This document shows, piece after piece, positions 1-8,438 of a stretch of 64,000 bases of DNA. The notes beneath the pieces were generated by a model, which saw only the letters and a program-made list of their open reading frames with translations, was not told where the DNA came from and did no database searches. This stretch comes from Gammaproteobacteria bacterium (GTDB lineage: Bacteria > Pseudomonadota > Gammaproteobacteria > Pseudomonadales > Pseudohongiellaceae). The first letter of the stretch is position 1. Every line of letters starts with the position of its first letter. The position numbers were made by a program, and so were the translations under genes. Location: assembly GCA_012960305.1 (NCBI GenBank), contig DUBM01000014.1, positions 372,001-436,000 of the forward strand. The letters run 5' to 3'.

Positions 1-47
1 CCCAGAGATGCAGCGGCTAGAACCATAACATTAAGGACTTTAAGCAT
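1..47 (-). CDS. N-terminus of an exported protein (partial)
   Basis: An ATG on the minus strand is preceded by a good ribosome binding site (GAGGTAA) and opens a frame reading MLKVLNVMVLAAASL up to the window edge. A lysine near the start followed by a hydrophobic, alanine-rich run looks like a signal peptide h-region. Only about 15 codons are inside the window, so the product cannot be named. It is divergent from the DsbA-like gene on the plus strand. Confidence 0.55.
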   Translation of the reverse strand, partial: MLKVLNVMVLAAASL

Positions 48-146
48 TGTAATTTACCTCTTTTCGGAACATCTTTTAATTAATTTCTCAGCAATCGTAG
101 AATTAGCTGCTTACATCGTTATGAACCATATTAAATTACGACAGTC

Positions 147-168
147 GCGCAGTATACCCTAACTGCGC
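147..168. promoter_or_regulatory. Perfect 7-bp dyad between divergent genes
   Basis: GCGCAGT and ACTGCGC form a perfect inverted repeat with an 8-base AT-containing spacer, lying about 75 bases before the DsbA-like start and 100 bases before the divergent exported-protein start. Position and symmetry suit an operator for a dimeric regulator, but it could also be an RNA hairpin. No T-run follows on the plus strand. Confidence 0.35.
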
Positions 169-242
169 TGCTGGCAAACCCGTAAAAAGACTAGATTTCG
201 CCTTTACAAGTTAAAATTACCTTTCTTTGAGGAGTAAACAAC

Positions 243-857
243 ATGAAAACAATTAACCTCGATGTATTTACTGATTATGTCTGACCATGGTGTTATCTCA
301 GTACCGTGAGTATTGAAAAACTGAAAGCTAATTACCCTGTCAACATCCGATGGGTACATTTCCCTCTGCACCCAGAAACTCCCGCTGAAGGCAAATCCCT
401 CGCTGAATTATTCGCCGGCCGTGATATTACTCCCATGCGTGAGCAAATGAAGTCGCTGATGGCTGAAGCAGAACTTCCCTACGGAGAAAGAACTCATACT
501 TATAATAGCCGCCTGGCACAAGAAATAGGCAAATGGGCAGATACTCAAGAAGGTGGCGAGGCAATTCACGATGCCCTTTACAAAGCCTACTTCGTGGACA
601 ATTGTAATATTAGTGATATTAACGAGTTGCTAAGAATTGCCGGATCTGTAAATTTGGATACTTCAACTGCCCGGGAAATTTTAGAAGAGCGGCAATTCGA
701 AACCGCTGTTGATGAAGATTGGAGTAGGGCACGATTAGTTGGCGTGACTGGAGTTCCTACATTTTTCAGCAATGACTTGACGGTGGTCGGATGTCAACCA
801 TATGAGACTCTGGAAAAATTTGTTCAGCACCTTATAGAACTGGAGAAAAAAGATTGA
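243..857 (+). CDS. DsbA/FrnE-family oxidoreductase, candidate selenoprotein (UGA at codon 14)
   Basis: A thioredoxin-fold oxidoreductase of the DsbA/FrnE type, 204 residues if the internal TGA is read through. The ATG is preceded by a strong ribosome binding site (TTGAGGAG, 231-236). The frame reads MKTINLDVFTDYV, then TGA (282-284), then PWCYL. Family members have CPWC here, so TGA replaces the first, nucleophilic Cys and would give Sec14-Pro-Trp-Cys17. The remaining frame is intact: helical insert, then the cis-proline loop VTGVPTFF around residue 172. A GTG at codon 22 gives an open frame but has no ribosome binding site and would lack the active site. The stop overlaps the TTG start of the next gene (TTGA). 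Alternative: a Cys-to-stop nonsense mutation, which must be considered because the next gene is decayed. Confidence 0.72.
294..312 (+). promoter_or_regulatory. Candidate bacterial SECIS hairpin
   Basis: Just downstream of the in-frame TGA the mRNA can fold as CUCA/UGAG (297-300 with 307-310) closing the loop GUACCG, with a bulged U at 296 and two further pairs (294-295 with 311-312). Bacterial SECIS elements lie within the coding region after the UGA, and the E. coli fdhF element bound by SelB has a bulged U on the 5' side and a G-U in the apical loop. Sixteen bases separate TGA and loop. The stem is short, so this is suggestive only. Confidence 0.5.
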
Positions 858-1557
858 ACAGCGAAACAATAAAAACAAAGAGCGAGAAAGCACATAAAAG
901 AAGAACAGCTCTGGTCACCTGTATTGATCGATATATGGGCATCGTCATAAAAGAGAAATTCGAGAGTTTGAATATTGAGGTTATTGAAGGTCGTTATCCT
1001 ATGACCAACGAAGCAGAAGTTAAGGAATTAGTAAGTAATGCGGCAGCATAGACATCCTCGTTGCAAATCTTGCTGAACCACCAATGACCAGCCCTGTGCA
1101 AAATATTCAGAACAGTGATTGGAATAAATTATTTGATTCTCTTGCACATCCGCTTATGTATTTGGTAAGAGCTGTTACTCCGCAAATGCTCGAGCGAAAA
1201 TCTGGAAAAATAATTGCAGTAACCAGCGCCGCTCCCTTAAAAGGCATTGCAAATAACTCAGCCTATTGTGCTGCACGAGGAGCACAGAATGGTTTTATTA
1301 AAGCGGTGGGTTTGGAATTAGCGCGCAAAAATATTCATGCCAATGCAATCGCACAGAACTATGTTAACAATGACACTTATTATCCGGACGATATTCTAGA
1401 CAATGAAAAATTTCTAGATCATGTAAAAAGAAATGTACCGACAAATAAAATTGGGGCCGCCAGTGAGACTGCAGAGCTTGCTGCCTATCTAGCTAGCAAA
1501 AACTGCAATCACATGGTGGGATAAATTATTCCACTGTCGGGAGGTTGGGCAACATAA
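854..1557 (+). pseudogene. SDR-family dehydrogenase, frameshifted and truncated
   Basis: A short-chain dehydrogenase/reductase gene broken in at least two places. The first part (854-1051) gives RRTALVTCIDRYMG, a Rossmann start where the first Gly of TGxxxxxG is Cys. At about 1036-1051 the frame is lost by one missing base; the adjoining frame resumes SIDILVANLAEPPMTSP and runs through the active-site region (SAAPLKG, then YCAARGAQN with Tyr, Lys replaced in the YxxxK context) to HMVG. There a TAA (1522-1524) replaces the expected Gln codon, and IIPLSGGWAT follows in frame to a second stop at 1555. No slippery heptamer is visible at the shift, so programmed frameshifting is unlikely. It is translationally coupled to the DsbA-like gene. 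Confidence 0.8.
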
Positions 1558-1597
1558 CCGTTGTCGCTGACACTAGGCGTTGCCATTAGATTCGTCA

Positions 1598-3187
1598 CTA
1601 GACAAGATTGCTTTTACGATCCGCCCAAAAAGGTCTACGAAGCTCTGTTTTTAGAATCTTGTTAATTGGTGAAAGCGGCATTGGCTCATCACGAAAAGTA
1701 ACACTCACCGGACATTTATAACTGGCGATTTGCTCTTTGCAAAATTTAATTAGCTCTGCTTCTGTTGGCTTTTCGTTGCCCTCAAGAGTCACGATAGCAT
1801 GCACTGCTTCTCCCCAGGTGTCATGAGGAATGCCGATGACAGCGACTTGATGAATCGCTGGGTGATCAGAAATAATGTTTTCAATCTCAATGGGGTAAAC
1901 ATTCTCACCACCACTCACAATCATGTCCTTGACTCTGCCTTCGAGAAATAAAAAGCCTTCGTCGTCAAGATAACCGGCGTCACCTGTTAGGTACCAACCG
2001 TCTTGTAGCGCTTCGGCAGTCTGATCAGGAAGGCGCCAATATCCCTTCATGATGTTATCGCCACGAACCAATATCTGACCAGTTTCTCCATTAGAGACTT
2101 CATTGTTTTCATTATCGGTAATTTTAAGCTCTACATGCTTTACGGGTCGACCAACTGAGCCGAGTCTGTTTGCCTTGGGGCCTTCTAAAACATGAAAAGC
2201 AGAATCGAGGCTAGTCACAATGGGGCTTGCTTCAGTCATACCAAAGGTTTGAAAAATCTCTACGCCTGGGAATGCTTGAATAACTCTATTTAACAGTGCA
2301 ACCGACATAGGAGCTGCTCCGTAAGCGAGCATTTTTAATGATGATAAATCGAACTTAGAAAAATCTGCATGATCTAACAGCATTTGTAACATCGTTGGTA
2401 CTAGAGTGCCCGAGTTTATCTTGTGCTGCTCTATAATTGATAGCACTTCTACAACATCGAATTTTGGCAATATCACACAATGGCCGCCAAGAGCAGTGCC
2501 GCTAAAAACTCTAGAACCTGCCGCTAGATGGAACAGTGGCCCCATGATTATAAAATTCCAGTTTTCTTGCATGCGATAAAGCGGTATTGAACAATCAGTA
2601 TTAATCTGAAAATTCTTGTGACTAAGCATTACTCCTTTGGACCGACCAGTAGTACCGCCGGTGTAAAAAATCATAACCGTATCATCATCGGCACCCGGAG
2701 TTAATGTGCAGTAAGATGCTGATGTGATGAGTTCAGCAACCTTTTCTTCATAAGAATTCATGCCTTCGGGAGTTTCACCCGGGCCTGCAAATACTAAAGT
2801 GGAAATACTCTCGCAGGCTTTTTGCATTGACCTTGCTTGATCAAGAAAAAACGGATCCACGATTAACACAGTTGGTGTGCAATCTTCTACGCACTCAATC
2901 ATTTCTCGAAGTGATAATCGGTAGTTGACTGGTATAAAGATTGCGCCAATCAAAGCAGGAGCAAAATAACTCTCAAACAGAATATTGGAATTGAAGCCAA
3001 GAAAAGCTACTCGATCACCACTTCCAACACCAAATGATTTATAGACAGTAGCGGCAGCATGGCAACGCTGAAAAGTTTGTTTCCAACTTCGAGTCGTATC
3101 TGCAAAAGTTAATGCAGGATTATTCGGCCATTTTTCTGCCGCACTCACTAATAGATTGGTGATATGTATAGCGCTTTGGTTATTCAT
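1598..3187 (-). CDS. Long-chain acyl-CoA synthetase / AMP-dependent ligase
   Basis: An ANL-superfamily enzyme of 529 residues that would activate a carboxylic acid with ATP and CoA. The phosphate-binding motif YTGGTTGRSKG lies around residues 175-185, the adenylate-binding TFGMTEASP near 312, and the hinge region YLTGDAGYLDDEG with GRVKDMI follows in the C-terminal third. The catalytic C-terminal Lys is Lys510 in SPINKILK. It is the last gene of a minus-strand acyl-CoA catabolic operon, so it probably loads the pathway substrate or an intermediate. Family membership is secure; chain length or substrate cannot be read from sequence. Confidence 0.9.
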   Translation of the reverse strand: MNNQSAIHITNLLVSAAEKWPNNPALTFADTTRSWKQTFQRCHAAATVYKSFGVGSGDRVAFLGFNSNILFESYFAPALIGAIFIPVNYRLSLREMIECVEDCTPTVLIVDPFFLDQARSMQKACESISTLVFAGPGETPEGMNSYEEKVAELITSASYCTLTPGADDDTVMIFYTGGTTGRSKGVMLSHKNFQINTDCSIPLYRMQENWNFIIMGPLFHLAAGSRVFSGTALGGHCVILPKFDVVEVLSIIEQHKINSGTLVPTMLQMLLDHADFSKFDLSSLKMLAYGAAPMSVALLNRVIQAFPGVEIFQTFGMTEASPIVTSLDSAFHVLEGPKANRLGSVGRPVKHVELKITDNENNEVSNGETGQILVRGDNIMKGYWRLPDQTAEALQDGWYLTGDAGYLDDEGFLFLEGRVKDMIVSGGENVYPIEIENIISDHPAIHQVAVIGIPHDTWGEAVHAIVTLEGNEKPTEAELIKFCKEQIASYKCPVSVTFRDEPMPLSPINKILKTELRRPFWADRKSNLV

Positions 3188-3243
3188 TTGTTATAGCGCT
3201 TCCTGCTGTTTTTTTATATCCGTGGTGTTTTAGCGTTTCCCCA

Positions 3244-4458
3244 CTAGCTTTCTGGTCCGGCGACTATTCCTGCATCGTGGAGGAGCCCAATTTCTGAACT
3301 ATCAAGCCCCAATAAATCAGAAAGAATTTCATCGGTATGTTCTCCCAACAGAGGTGCTGGCTTGGCAGATAATTTTCTCAATGCAGTAAAATTTAAAGGT
3401 TGCGAAGGCATTAGATAAGGTCCAATGCCTGGCTGTTCTACGAGATCGAACAGAGGGTTATTTTCTGAGCAATCAATATCAGATTCAACCAATTGTTGAA
3501 TTGATTGATAGGGACCCCAACAAACCCCAGCTTCATTCATGGCCTTAGTCACTTCTTCGTAATTATGCTGAGCAAACCAGGGAATAAATAATTGGCGCAG
3601 TTGCTCTCGAGCTTCGAAGCGATCGCCTTCCTTTCTGAATGACAGCCCCAGCTCTTGTTCCAAAGAGTCCACCTGATTCGTGCTTTGAGTAATCATTACA
3701 ATGGCCTTCCACTGATTGGGGCTGACCCCCACAATCATTACTCTGCGACCGTCCTTGCACTGGAAGTCATGGCCAAAAGTACCAAAGAGGTGATTGCCCA
3801 TTCTCTGTCTTTCTTGGCGATTGACTTGAGCCTCAGATAAATAACCCAAATGGCCCATAGTTGCCAAAGCAACGTCGGCAAGAGTTATTTTAATAAATTG
3901 GCCTTCTCCAGTTATTCGACGGTGACGTTCAGCGACAAGCAGCCCGATAGCGATCTGCTGGCCAGCTATGACATCCCATGCAGGAAAAGGATTATTAACT
4001 GGCACCTCACCATCGCCACTTAGATAAGGAAGTCCAACTTTACTATTCACTGTGTAGTCCAGTGCACTGCCGCCGTGGCGATCGCCGGTCAGATTCAAAT
4101 AGATTAAATCATCTCTCAACTCTCTTAGCTTTTCTGCAGCTAACCAACCTTTGGCAGGAAAATTGGTAACAAAAATGCCTGCATCCTCACCCGGTACAGC
4201 AATTAACTCAGTTAATAATTCCTGCCCTTCGGGTTTTCTAAAATCCACAGCAATAGAGCGCTTCCCTTTGTTCAAGCTATGCCAGTAGAGGCTCTTGCCC
4301 TCTTTAGTTACTGGCCAACGACGATAATCGATGCCACCGCCAATCTGATCGAAGCGGATAACATCCGCGCCAAGTTGCGCTAAAGTCATACCACCCGAAG
4401 GCGCCGCAATAAATGCGCTGCCTTCAATAATCCGCAATCCTTTTAGAATTTCCTGCAA
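3244..4458 (-). CDS. Class III CoA-transferase (CaiB/BaiF family)
   Basis: A 404-residue family III CoA transferase, normal length for the family. The N-terminus reads LKGLRIIEGSAFIAAPSGGM, matching the family's opening Rossmann segment, and the nucleophilic Asp is probably Asp162 in PAWDVIAGQ. These enzymes move CoA between acids, or racemise 2-methylacyl-CoA in the related AMACR branch. It lies 34 bases after the MaoC gene and 56 before the ligase gene, within one operon. A role in moving CoA onto the pathway substrate or racemising a methyl-branched acyl-CoA is inference. Confidence 0.88.
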   Translation of the reverse strand: MQEILKGLRIIEGSAFIAAPSGGMTLAQLGADVIRFDQIGGGIDYRRWPVTKEGKSLYWHSLNKGKRSIAVDFRKPEGQELLTELIAVPGEDAGIFVTNFPAKGWLAAEKLRELRDDLIYLNLTGDRHGGSALDYTVNSKVGLPYLSGDGEVPVNNPFPAWDVIAGQQIAIGLLVAERHRRITGEGQFIKITLADVALATMGHLGYLSEAQVNRQERQRMGNHLFGTFGHDFQCKDGRRVMIVGVSPNQWKAIVMITQSTNQVDSLEQELGLSFRKEGDRFEAREQLRQLFIPWFAQHNYEEVTKAMNEAGVCWGPYQSIQQLVESDIDCSENNPLFDLVEQPGIGPYLMPSQPLNFTALRKLSAKPAPLLGEHTDEILSDLLGLDSSEIGLLHDAGIVAGPES

Positions 4459-4492
4459 TGCTCAGTCCTGACTTGATTCAGTAGATAAAAAT

Positions 4493-5350
4493 TTAACCAA
4501 CTTGTAGGTAACCGTTGTTAATTACCACTTTATCCTGTTCCAGAGATTTGCAGCGGAAAGATAGCTCATCACCGCTCTTCCAAATTTCTGTCCGGATAGT
4601 TTCGCCAGGATAAACTGGCGCAGAAAAACGCAGACGCATGCGCTTGAATTTTGCCGAATTATAGTTGCAGCACGTTTTAACCAATGCATGTGTGGCAATT
4701 CCCAAGGTACACAAACCATGAAGAATTGGCATTTTAAAATCAGCATTACGGGCTACAGCTGGAGATGCGTGTAGTGGATTAAAGTCGCCAGACAATCTGT
4801 AAATCAAGGCTTGCTGAGGCAATGTTGGTAAATCACAAATGATGTCTGGCTCTGATGATGGAATCAGGTCTGTTTTGGGCGAGATTTTCCCCTCACCACC
4901 AAAACCGCCGTCCCCCCTGGCCAGTATAGTAGTGATCAAAGTACAAAGATCATCACCTGTTTCAACGTCCCGCACAATTCGTTCTGAGACAATTAAGGCT
5001 CCTGCGCGCTCGCTCTTATCAGTTACTTCGGTTACCTTAGTCGTAGCTTCTACTGTTCCAGATGCAGGCAATTCTTTATGGAGGATTATCTCTTGGCCAG
5101 CATGAAGAACCTTAACCCAATCCAAGCCTGTGTCTTCTTCTTTCGCCCAGAATCCTGGGTGCGCCAGCATGACTGATTGACTTGGCAGTACTTTTAGATT
5201 TTCTTCGTAAACAAATCGTAGACTATCTTCATCAAGGGGATCGATTCCCATACCTACACCAAGGGCGTAGAGCATGCAGTCTTTTTCTGTATAGGTTTGG
5301 CGAATGGTAGGGAATTCGCGGTTTAATAATTTTTCTGCATCGAAGGGCAT
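4493..5350 (-). CDS. MaoC-type enoyl-CoA hydratase (double hotdog)
   Basis: A 285-residue hydratase with an N-terminal degenerate hotdog domain and a C-terminal catalytic one, the arrangement of (R)-specific enoyl-CoA hydratase 2. The catalytic motif YRLSGDFNPLH gives Asp189, Asn191 and His194, followed by PILHGLCTLG. It would hydrate a trans-2-enoyl-CoA to the 3-hydroxyacyl-CoA, with the upstream SDR as the likely next-step dehydrogenase, as in peroxisomal multifunctional enzyme type 2 where these two activities are fused. The gap to the upstream SDR is 242 bases, the widest inside the operon. Confidence 0.9.
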   Translation of the reverse strand: MPFDAEKLLNREFPTIRQTYTEKDCMLYALGVGMGIDPLDEDSLRFVYEENLKVLPSQSVMLAHPGFWAKEEDTGLDWVKVLHAGQEIILHKELPASGTVEATTKVTEVTDKSERAGALIVSERIVRDVETGDDLCTLITTILARGDGGFGGEGKISPKTDLIPSSEPDIICDLPTLPQQALIYRLSGDFNPLHASPAVARNADFKMPILHGLCTLGIATHALVKTCCNYNSAKFKRMRLRFSAPVYPGETIRTEIWKSGDELSFRCKSLEQDKVVINNGYLQVG

Positions 5351-5592
5351 TGGTTGATCCTGTTTGTTATTAGTGCCGTTAGTTTATATCGATTTTACTA
5401 GTTTAGTGTTCTTCTTCGAGCTTTTTACGCTTTTTCGAATCAGGGTAGGCAGGTTTTTTGATTGGCTTGAACTATTTAGTCTGCCTTCTTAACTTTCTGT
5501 GTTGTCTGTTGTTCCGAACTCTTTGTCTTAAATTTTGATATCGCGCATTTTAGAAAATATTTTGATCTTTTCTTTTTACACTCTGTTTCCAG

Positions 5593-6513
5593 CTATATTG
5601 GATCCCAGCTAAATACGTCGCCGGACCTTTCCAATGGAAAGAAGTCAGATGCAAAAGCTGGAATTACTCGATCTATAACTTTGTCTGGCGTCCATCCTTC
5701 GGCTGTGTGAGCAAATCGAATTGGACGATTATGGTTAAACAGAAAAATTTCATTGTTTCTAACGCCAAAGATTTGTCCAGAAACATCCTGTGCCGCATCG
5801 CTACACAGGGCAATTGCTAATGGTGCAATTTTTTCCGGAGTCATCTGTTGGATTTTTTCGACACGGGCTTTTTCCTCATCGGTGTTTGTAGGAATAGTGC
5901 CAATGAGTCTGCTCCAGGCGAATGGTGCTATGCAGTTGGAGCGAACTCGAAATCGACCCATATCTAAAGCCATTGATTTAGAGAGACCCACGATGCCTAG
6001 CTTAGCAGCGGCATAGTTCGCCTGGCCAAAATTTCCTATAAGCCCGGAAGTTGAAGTCATGTTAACGAAGCAACCGCTGGTTTGAGCACGGAAATGAGTG
6101 GCTGCGGCTCGACTAACATTGAATGTTCCTTTGAGATGAACATTAATGACTGAATCGAAATCAGCTTCGGTCATTTTGTGAAATATAGCGTCACGTAAAT
6201 TTCCGGCATTGTTAATAACTGCGTCGATGCGACCGAAATACCCAACCGCAGTTTCGATTATTTCATGGGCGGCATCCCAATCTGTAACACTGGCATAGGA
6301 GGCAACTGCTTCACCGCCCGCTGCTTTGATTTCGTTTACTACATCATCCGCTGGAATACTGTCACCACCAGAACCATCCTCGGCTCCACCTAGGTCGTTA
6401 ACTACCACCTTGGCGCCATTGGCTGCCGCCAGCATGGCGATTCCGCGGCCGATTCCACGGCCTGCGCCAGTAACGACCATAACTTTGTCTTGTAATAATT
6501 GTTCAGAGCTCAT
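5593..6513 (-). CDS. SDR dehydrogenase, HSD17B4/MFE-2-like
   Basis: A 306-residue short-chain dehydrogenase. TGAGRGIG (15-22) is the nucleotide-binding loop, the NDLGG segment at 39-43 is typical of the 17-beta-HSD type 4 branch and favours NAD, NNAG is at 101-104, and Ser156, Tyr167 and Lys171 form the active site. A C-terminal extension of about 50 residues beyond the usual SDR core fits MFE-2-like proteins. It probably oxidises the 3-hydroxyacyl-CoA made by the neighbouring MaoC hydratase. Substrate remains unknown. Confidence 0.9.
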   Translation of the reverse strand: MSSEQLLQDKVMVVTGAGRGIGRGIAMLAAANGAKVVVNDLGGAEDGSGGDSIPADDVVNEIKAAGGEAVASYASVTDWDAAHEIIETAVGYFGRIDAVINNAGNLRDAIFHKMTEADFDSVINVHLKGTFNVSRAAATHFRAQTSGCFVNMTSTSGLIGNFGQANYAAAKLGIVGLSKSMALDMGRFRVRSNCIAPFAWSRLIGTIPTNTDEEKARVEKIQQMTPEKIAPLAIALCSDAAQDVSGQIFGVRNNEIFLFNHNRPIRFAHTAEGWTPDKVIDRVIPAFASDFFPLERSGDVFSWDPI

Positions 6514-6582
6514 TGTTGATGATTAACCTCTTTCTTGGGCTGTTAATTTTTGATTATATTTCTCGATTAACGTAATGAGATT

Positions 6583-8295
6583 CTATTTTGCATTAGCTAT
6601 TAAATTTCTGGCGATTACTTTTAATGCCAACGTTTCTTCAGCCCCTTCAAAGATAGAAAGAACTCTAGCATCAACAAAATATCGGCTCACAGCAGATTCC
6701 TCCGCGTAACCCATGCCTCCGTGAATTTGTAAAGCTTCTCTGGAAATCCATTCAGCAGACCTACAGGTAAAAAGTTTTACGAGACTAGCTTCCATCTGCC
6801 CGCCACCCTGATCCATTAATTCTGCTACAGCGTACCCAAATTGTCGCGACGCAGTGAGTGTTGCCAGCATACGGCTAAGCTTAACTTTTGTTAGTTGATA
6901 ATCAGCAACAGCTTTACCAAAAACTTGTCGCTCTTTGGCATAGCTTAAACCTTTTTCAAACGCTGCCTGCATAACACCAGTCGCGCGCGCGGCAGTTTGA
7001 ATACGGCCTCCCGAAAAACCGGACATGGTGTAATAAAACCCTTTTCCTTCACCCTGTTCCTCGCCAACTAAATTCTCTGTTGGCACAAAATAGTCCTCGA
7101 AAAATAGATCATAGGAATGCATTCCACGATAACCAAGAGTCGCGATGGCTTTACCGGTAAGAGAGCCTCCGGATTCTTGCTCGTGGTCAAAAGAATGACC
7201 AGGATAGGCAGGCTTCTCGATTAGAAACATGCTCAGTCCTTTGTAACCAAGGCTAGCATCAGGGTTAGTTCTGGCTAGAACAAAAATCAATTCTGAGCGG
7301 CCGGCAAACGTACACCAGGTTTTACTGCCGTTAAGTAACCAACCATTTTTTGTTTGCGTTGCTTTAAGGCTTACTGCTGCTACATCAGAACCAGTGTTAG
7401 GCTCTGTAATTGATATAGCACATAATATTTCGCCAGCTGCTAATTTCGGCAACCACTTTTGTTGTTGGGCGTCGGTGCCTCCGCTTAATAAAGCTCTGGC
7501 TGCAATTTCCGGCCTAGTGATAAGGCTGCCAGCAGCACCAAGAGAGCCTCTTGATAGCTCTTCGGTCACGACAATCATGCCAAGACTGTCTGGCTTGTCG
7601 TCAGGCTGCAACCCACCGAAGCGTTCAGGAATGCAAGTTCCGAAGCAGCCAAGCTCAGCAGCCGGTTTTAATATGGCTTCGGGAATATCCTTGTCTTCAC
7701 GATGGATTTCTTCTGCCAATGGCACGACAACATCATTGGCGAAACGAAAGAAGGTTTCTCTGACAAGTTCTTTTTCCTCGCTCAGCATTGAGGGCAATCG
7801 CTGGATGTCTTCATCGCAAATTTCACTACCAAGTGTAGTAAGAAATCCCGCATCGAGATACTTATCAAGTAAATTATTGACTTGTGGATTTGTAGAAAGT
7901 TGTAAGAGCTCTTGACGGTTAATACAAAGCTCAGCTGCCCGATTGGATAATCGTTGTTGGCATAACTGAAAAATTTCAGCGATGAAGAATAATGCTAGGC
8001 GAGTAGTGAGGGAATGATAATTAGTTTTTATGGCGTAATCACTAAAAGCTCTGGCTGCTTCTAATTCAGCAACGCAAAAAGCCAAGTCATAACTTGAGAG
8101 CTGCCAGTTATCTAATAGATCATTATCTAAGCCGGCTGCCTTAGTGCAATCTGCTTTAATTCTGCTTAGTGCACTATCGATTAATTGTTGAAGAAATTCC
8201 AAGCTCTCTGTAGCTGAGCTAAGATCGGCCTCCAAGTTTGTTCCAACTACTAATCTTCCCGATACCATTTTTTCTTTAGCCATTCTTTTTTGCAA
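6583..8295 (-). CDS. Acyl-CoA dehydrogenase with N-terminal helical extension
   Basis: A 570-residue flavin acyl-CoA dehydrogenase. The standard fold begins near residue 160; the first 150 residues are a Leu/Ala/Glu-rich, probably helical, extension without a recognised motif. FAD/substrate motifs are visible (ISITEPNTGSDVAAV; TWCTFAGRSELIFVLAR), and the C-terminus has IHGGMGYAEES and the catalytic-Glu segment SIFEGAEETL (Glu550). Such N-terminally extended dehydrogenases are found in some branched-chain, aromatic and steroid acyl-CoA pathways. It would form the 2,3-enoyl-CoA. It is 69 bases upstream of the SDR in the same operon. Confidence 0.9.
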   Translation of the reverse strand: MQKRMAKEKMVSGRLVVGTNLEADLSSATESLEFLQQLIDSALSRIKADCTKAAGLDNDLLDNWQLSSYDLAFCVAELEAARAFSDYAIKTNYHSLTTRLALFFIAEIFQLCQQRLSNRAAELCINRQELLQLSTNPQVNNLLDKYLDAGFLTTLGSEICDEDIQRLPSMLSEEKELVRETFFRFANDVVVPLAEEIHREDKDIPEAILKPAAELGCFGTCIPERFGGLQPDDKPDSLGMIVVTEELSRGSLGAAGSLITRPEIAARALLSGGTDAQQQKWLPKLAAGEILCAISITEPNTGSDVAAVSLKATQTKNGWLLNGSKTWCTFAGRSELIFVLARTNPDASLGYKGLSMFLIEKPAYPGHSFDHEQESGGSLTGKAIATLGYRGMHSYDLFFEDYFVPTENLVGEEQGEGKGFYYTMSGFSGGRIQTAARATGVMQAAFEKGLSYAKERQVFGKAVADYQLTKVKLSRMLATLTASRQFGYAVAELMDQGGGQMEASLVKLFTCRSAEWISREALQIHGGMGYAEESAVSRYFVDARVLSIFEGAEETLALKVIARNLIANAK

Positions 8296-8438
8296 TTCAG
8301 GTATTAAATACTAAGTGTTGAAATTGAATTATTGAAGCTATTCTTTTGAAATTATCTGCGCTTCAGAAAAATACTCTTCACCATCAGAGTTACAATTATA
8401 ATGCTGCCACACTTCGATTAGATGCTTTAGGCCCGAAT

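Noticed and set aside
306..857. GTG at 306 as the true start of a 183-residue protein
   Set aside because: No ribosome binding site precedes it, it removes the thioredoxin-fold first strand and the active site, and a strong site with ATG exists in the same frame at 243.
1030..1060. Programmed -1 frameshift in the SDR gene
   Set aside because: No slippery heptamer or downstream pseudoknot is visible, and a second lesion (TAA) and a damaged Gly motif point to decay.
7394..7915. Long antisense open frame inside the 570-residue acyl-CoA dehydrogenase gene
   Set aside because: It is the shadow of a well-conserved gene on the other strand, with Ser/Pro-rich composition and no motif.
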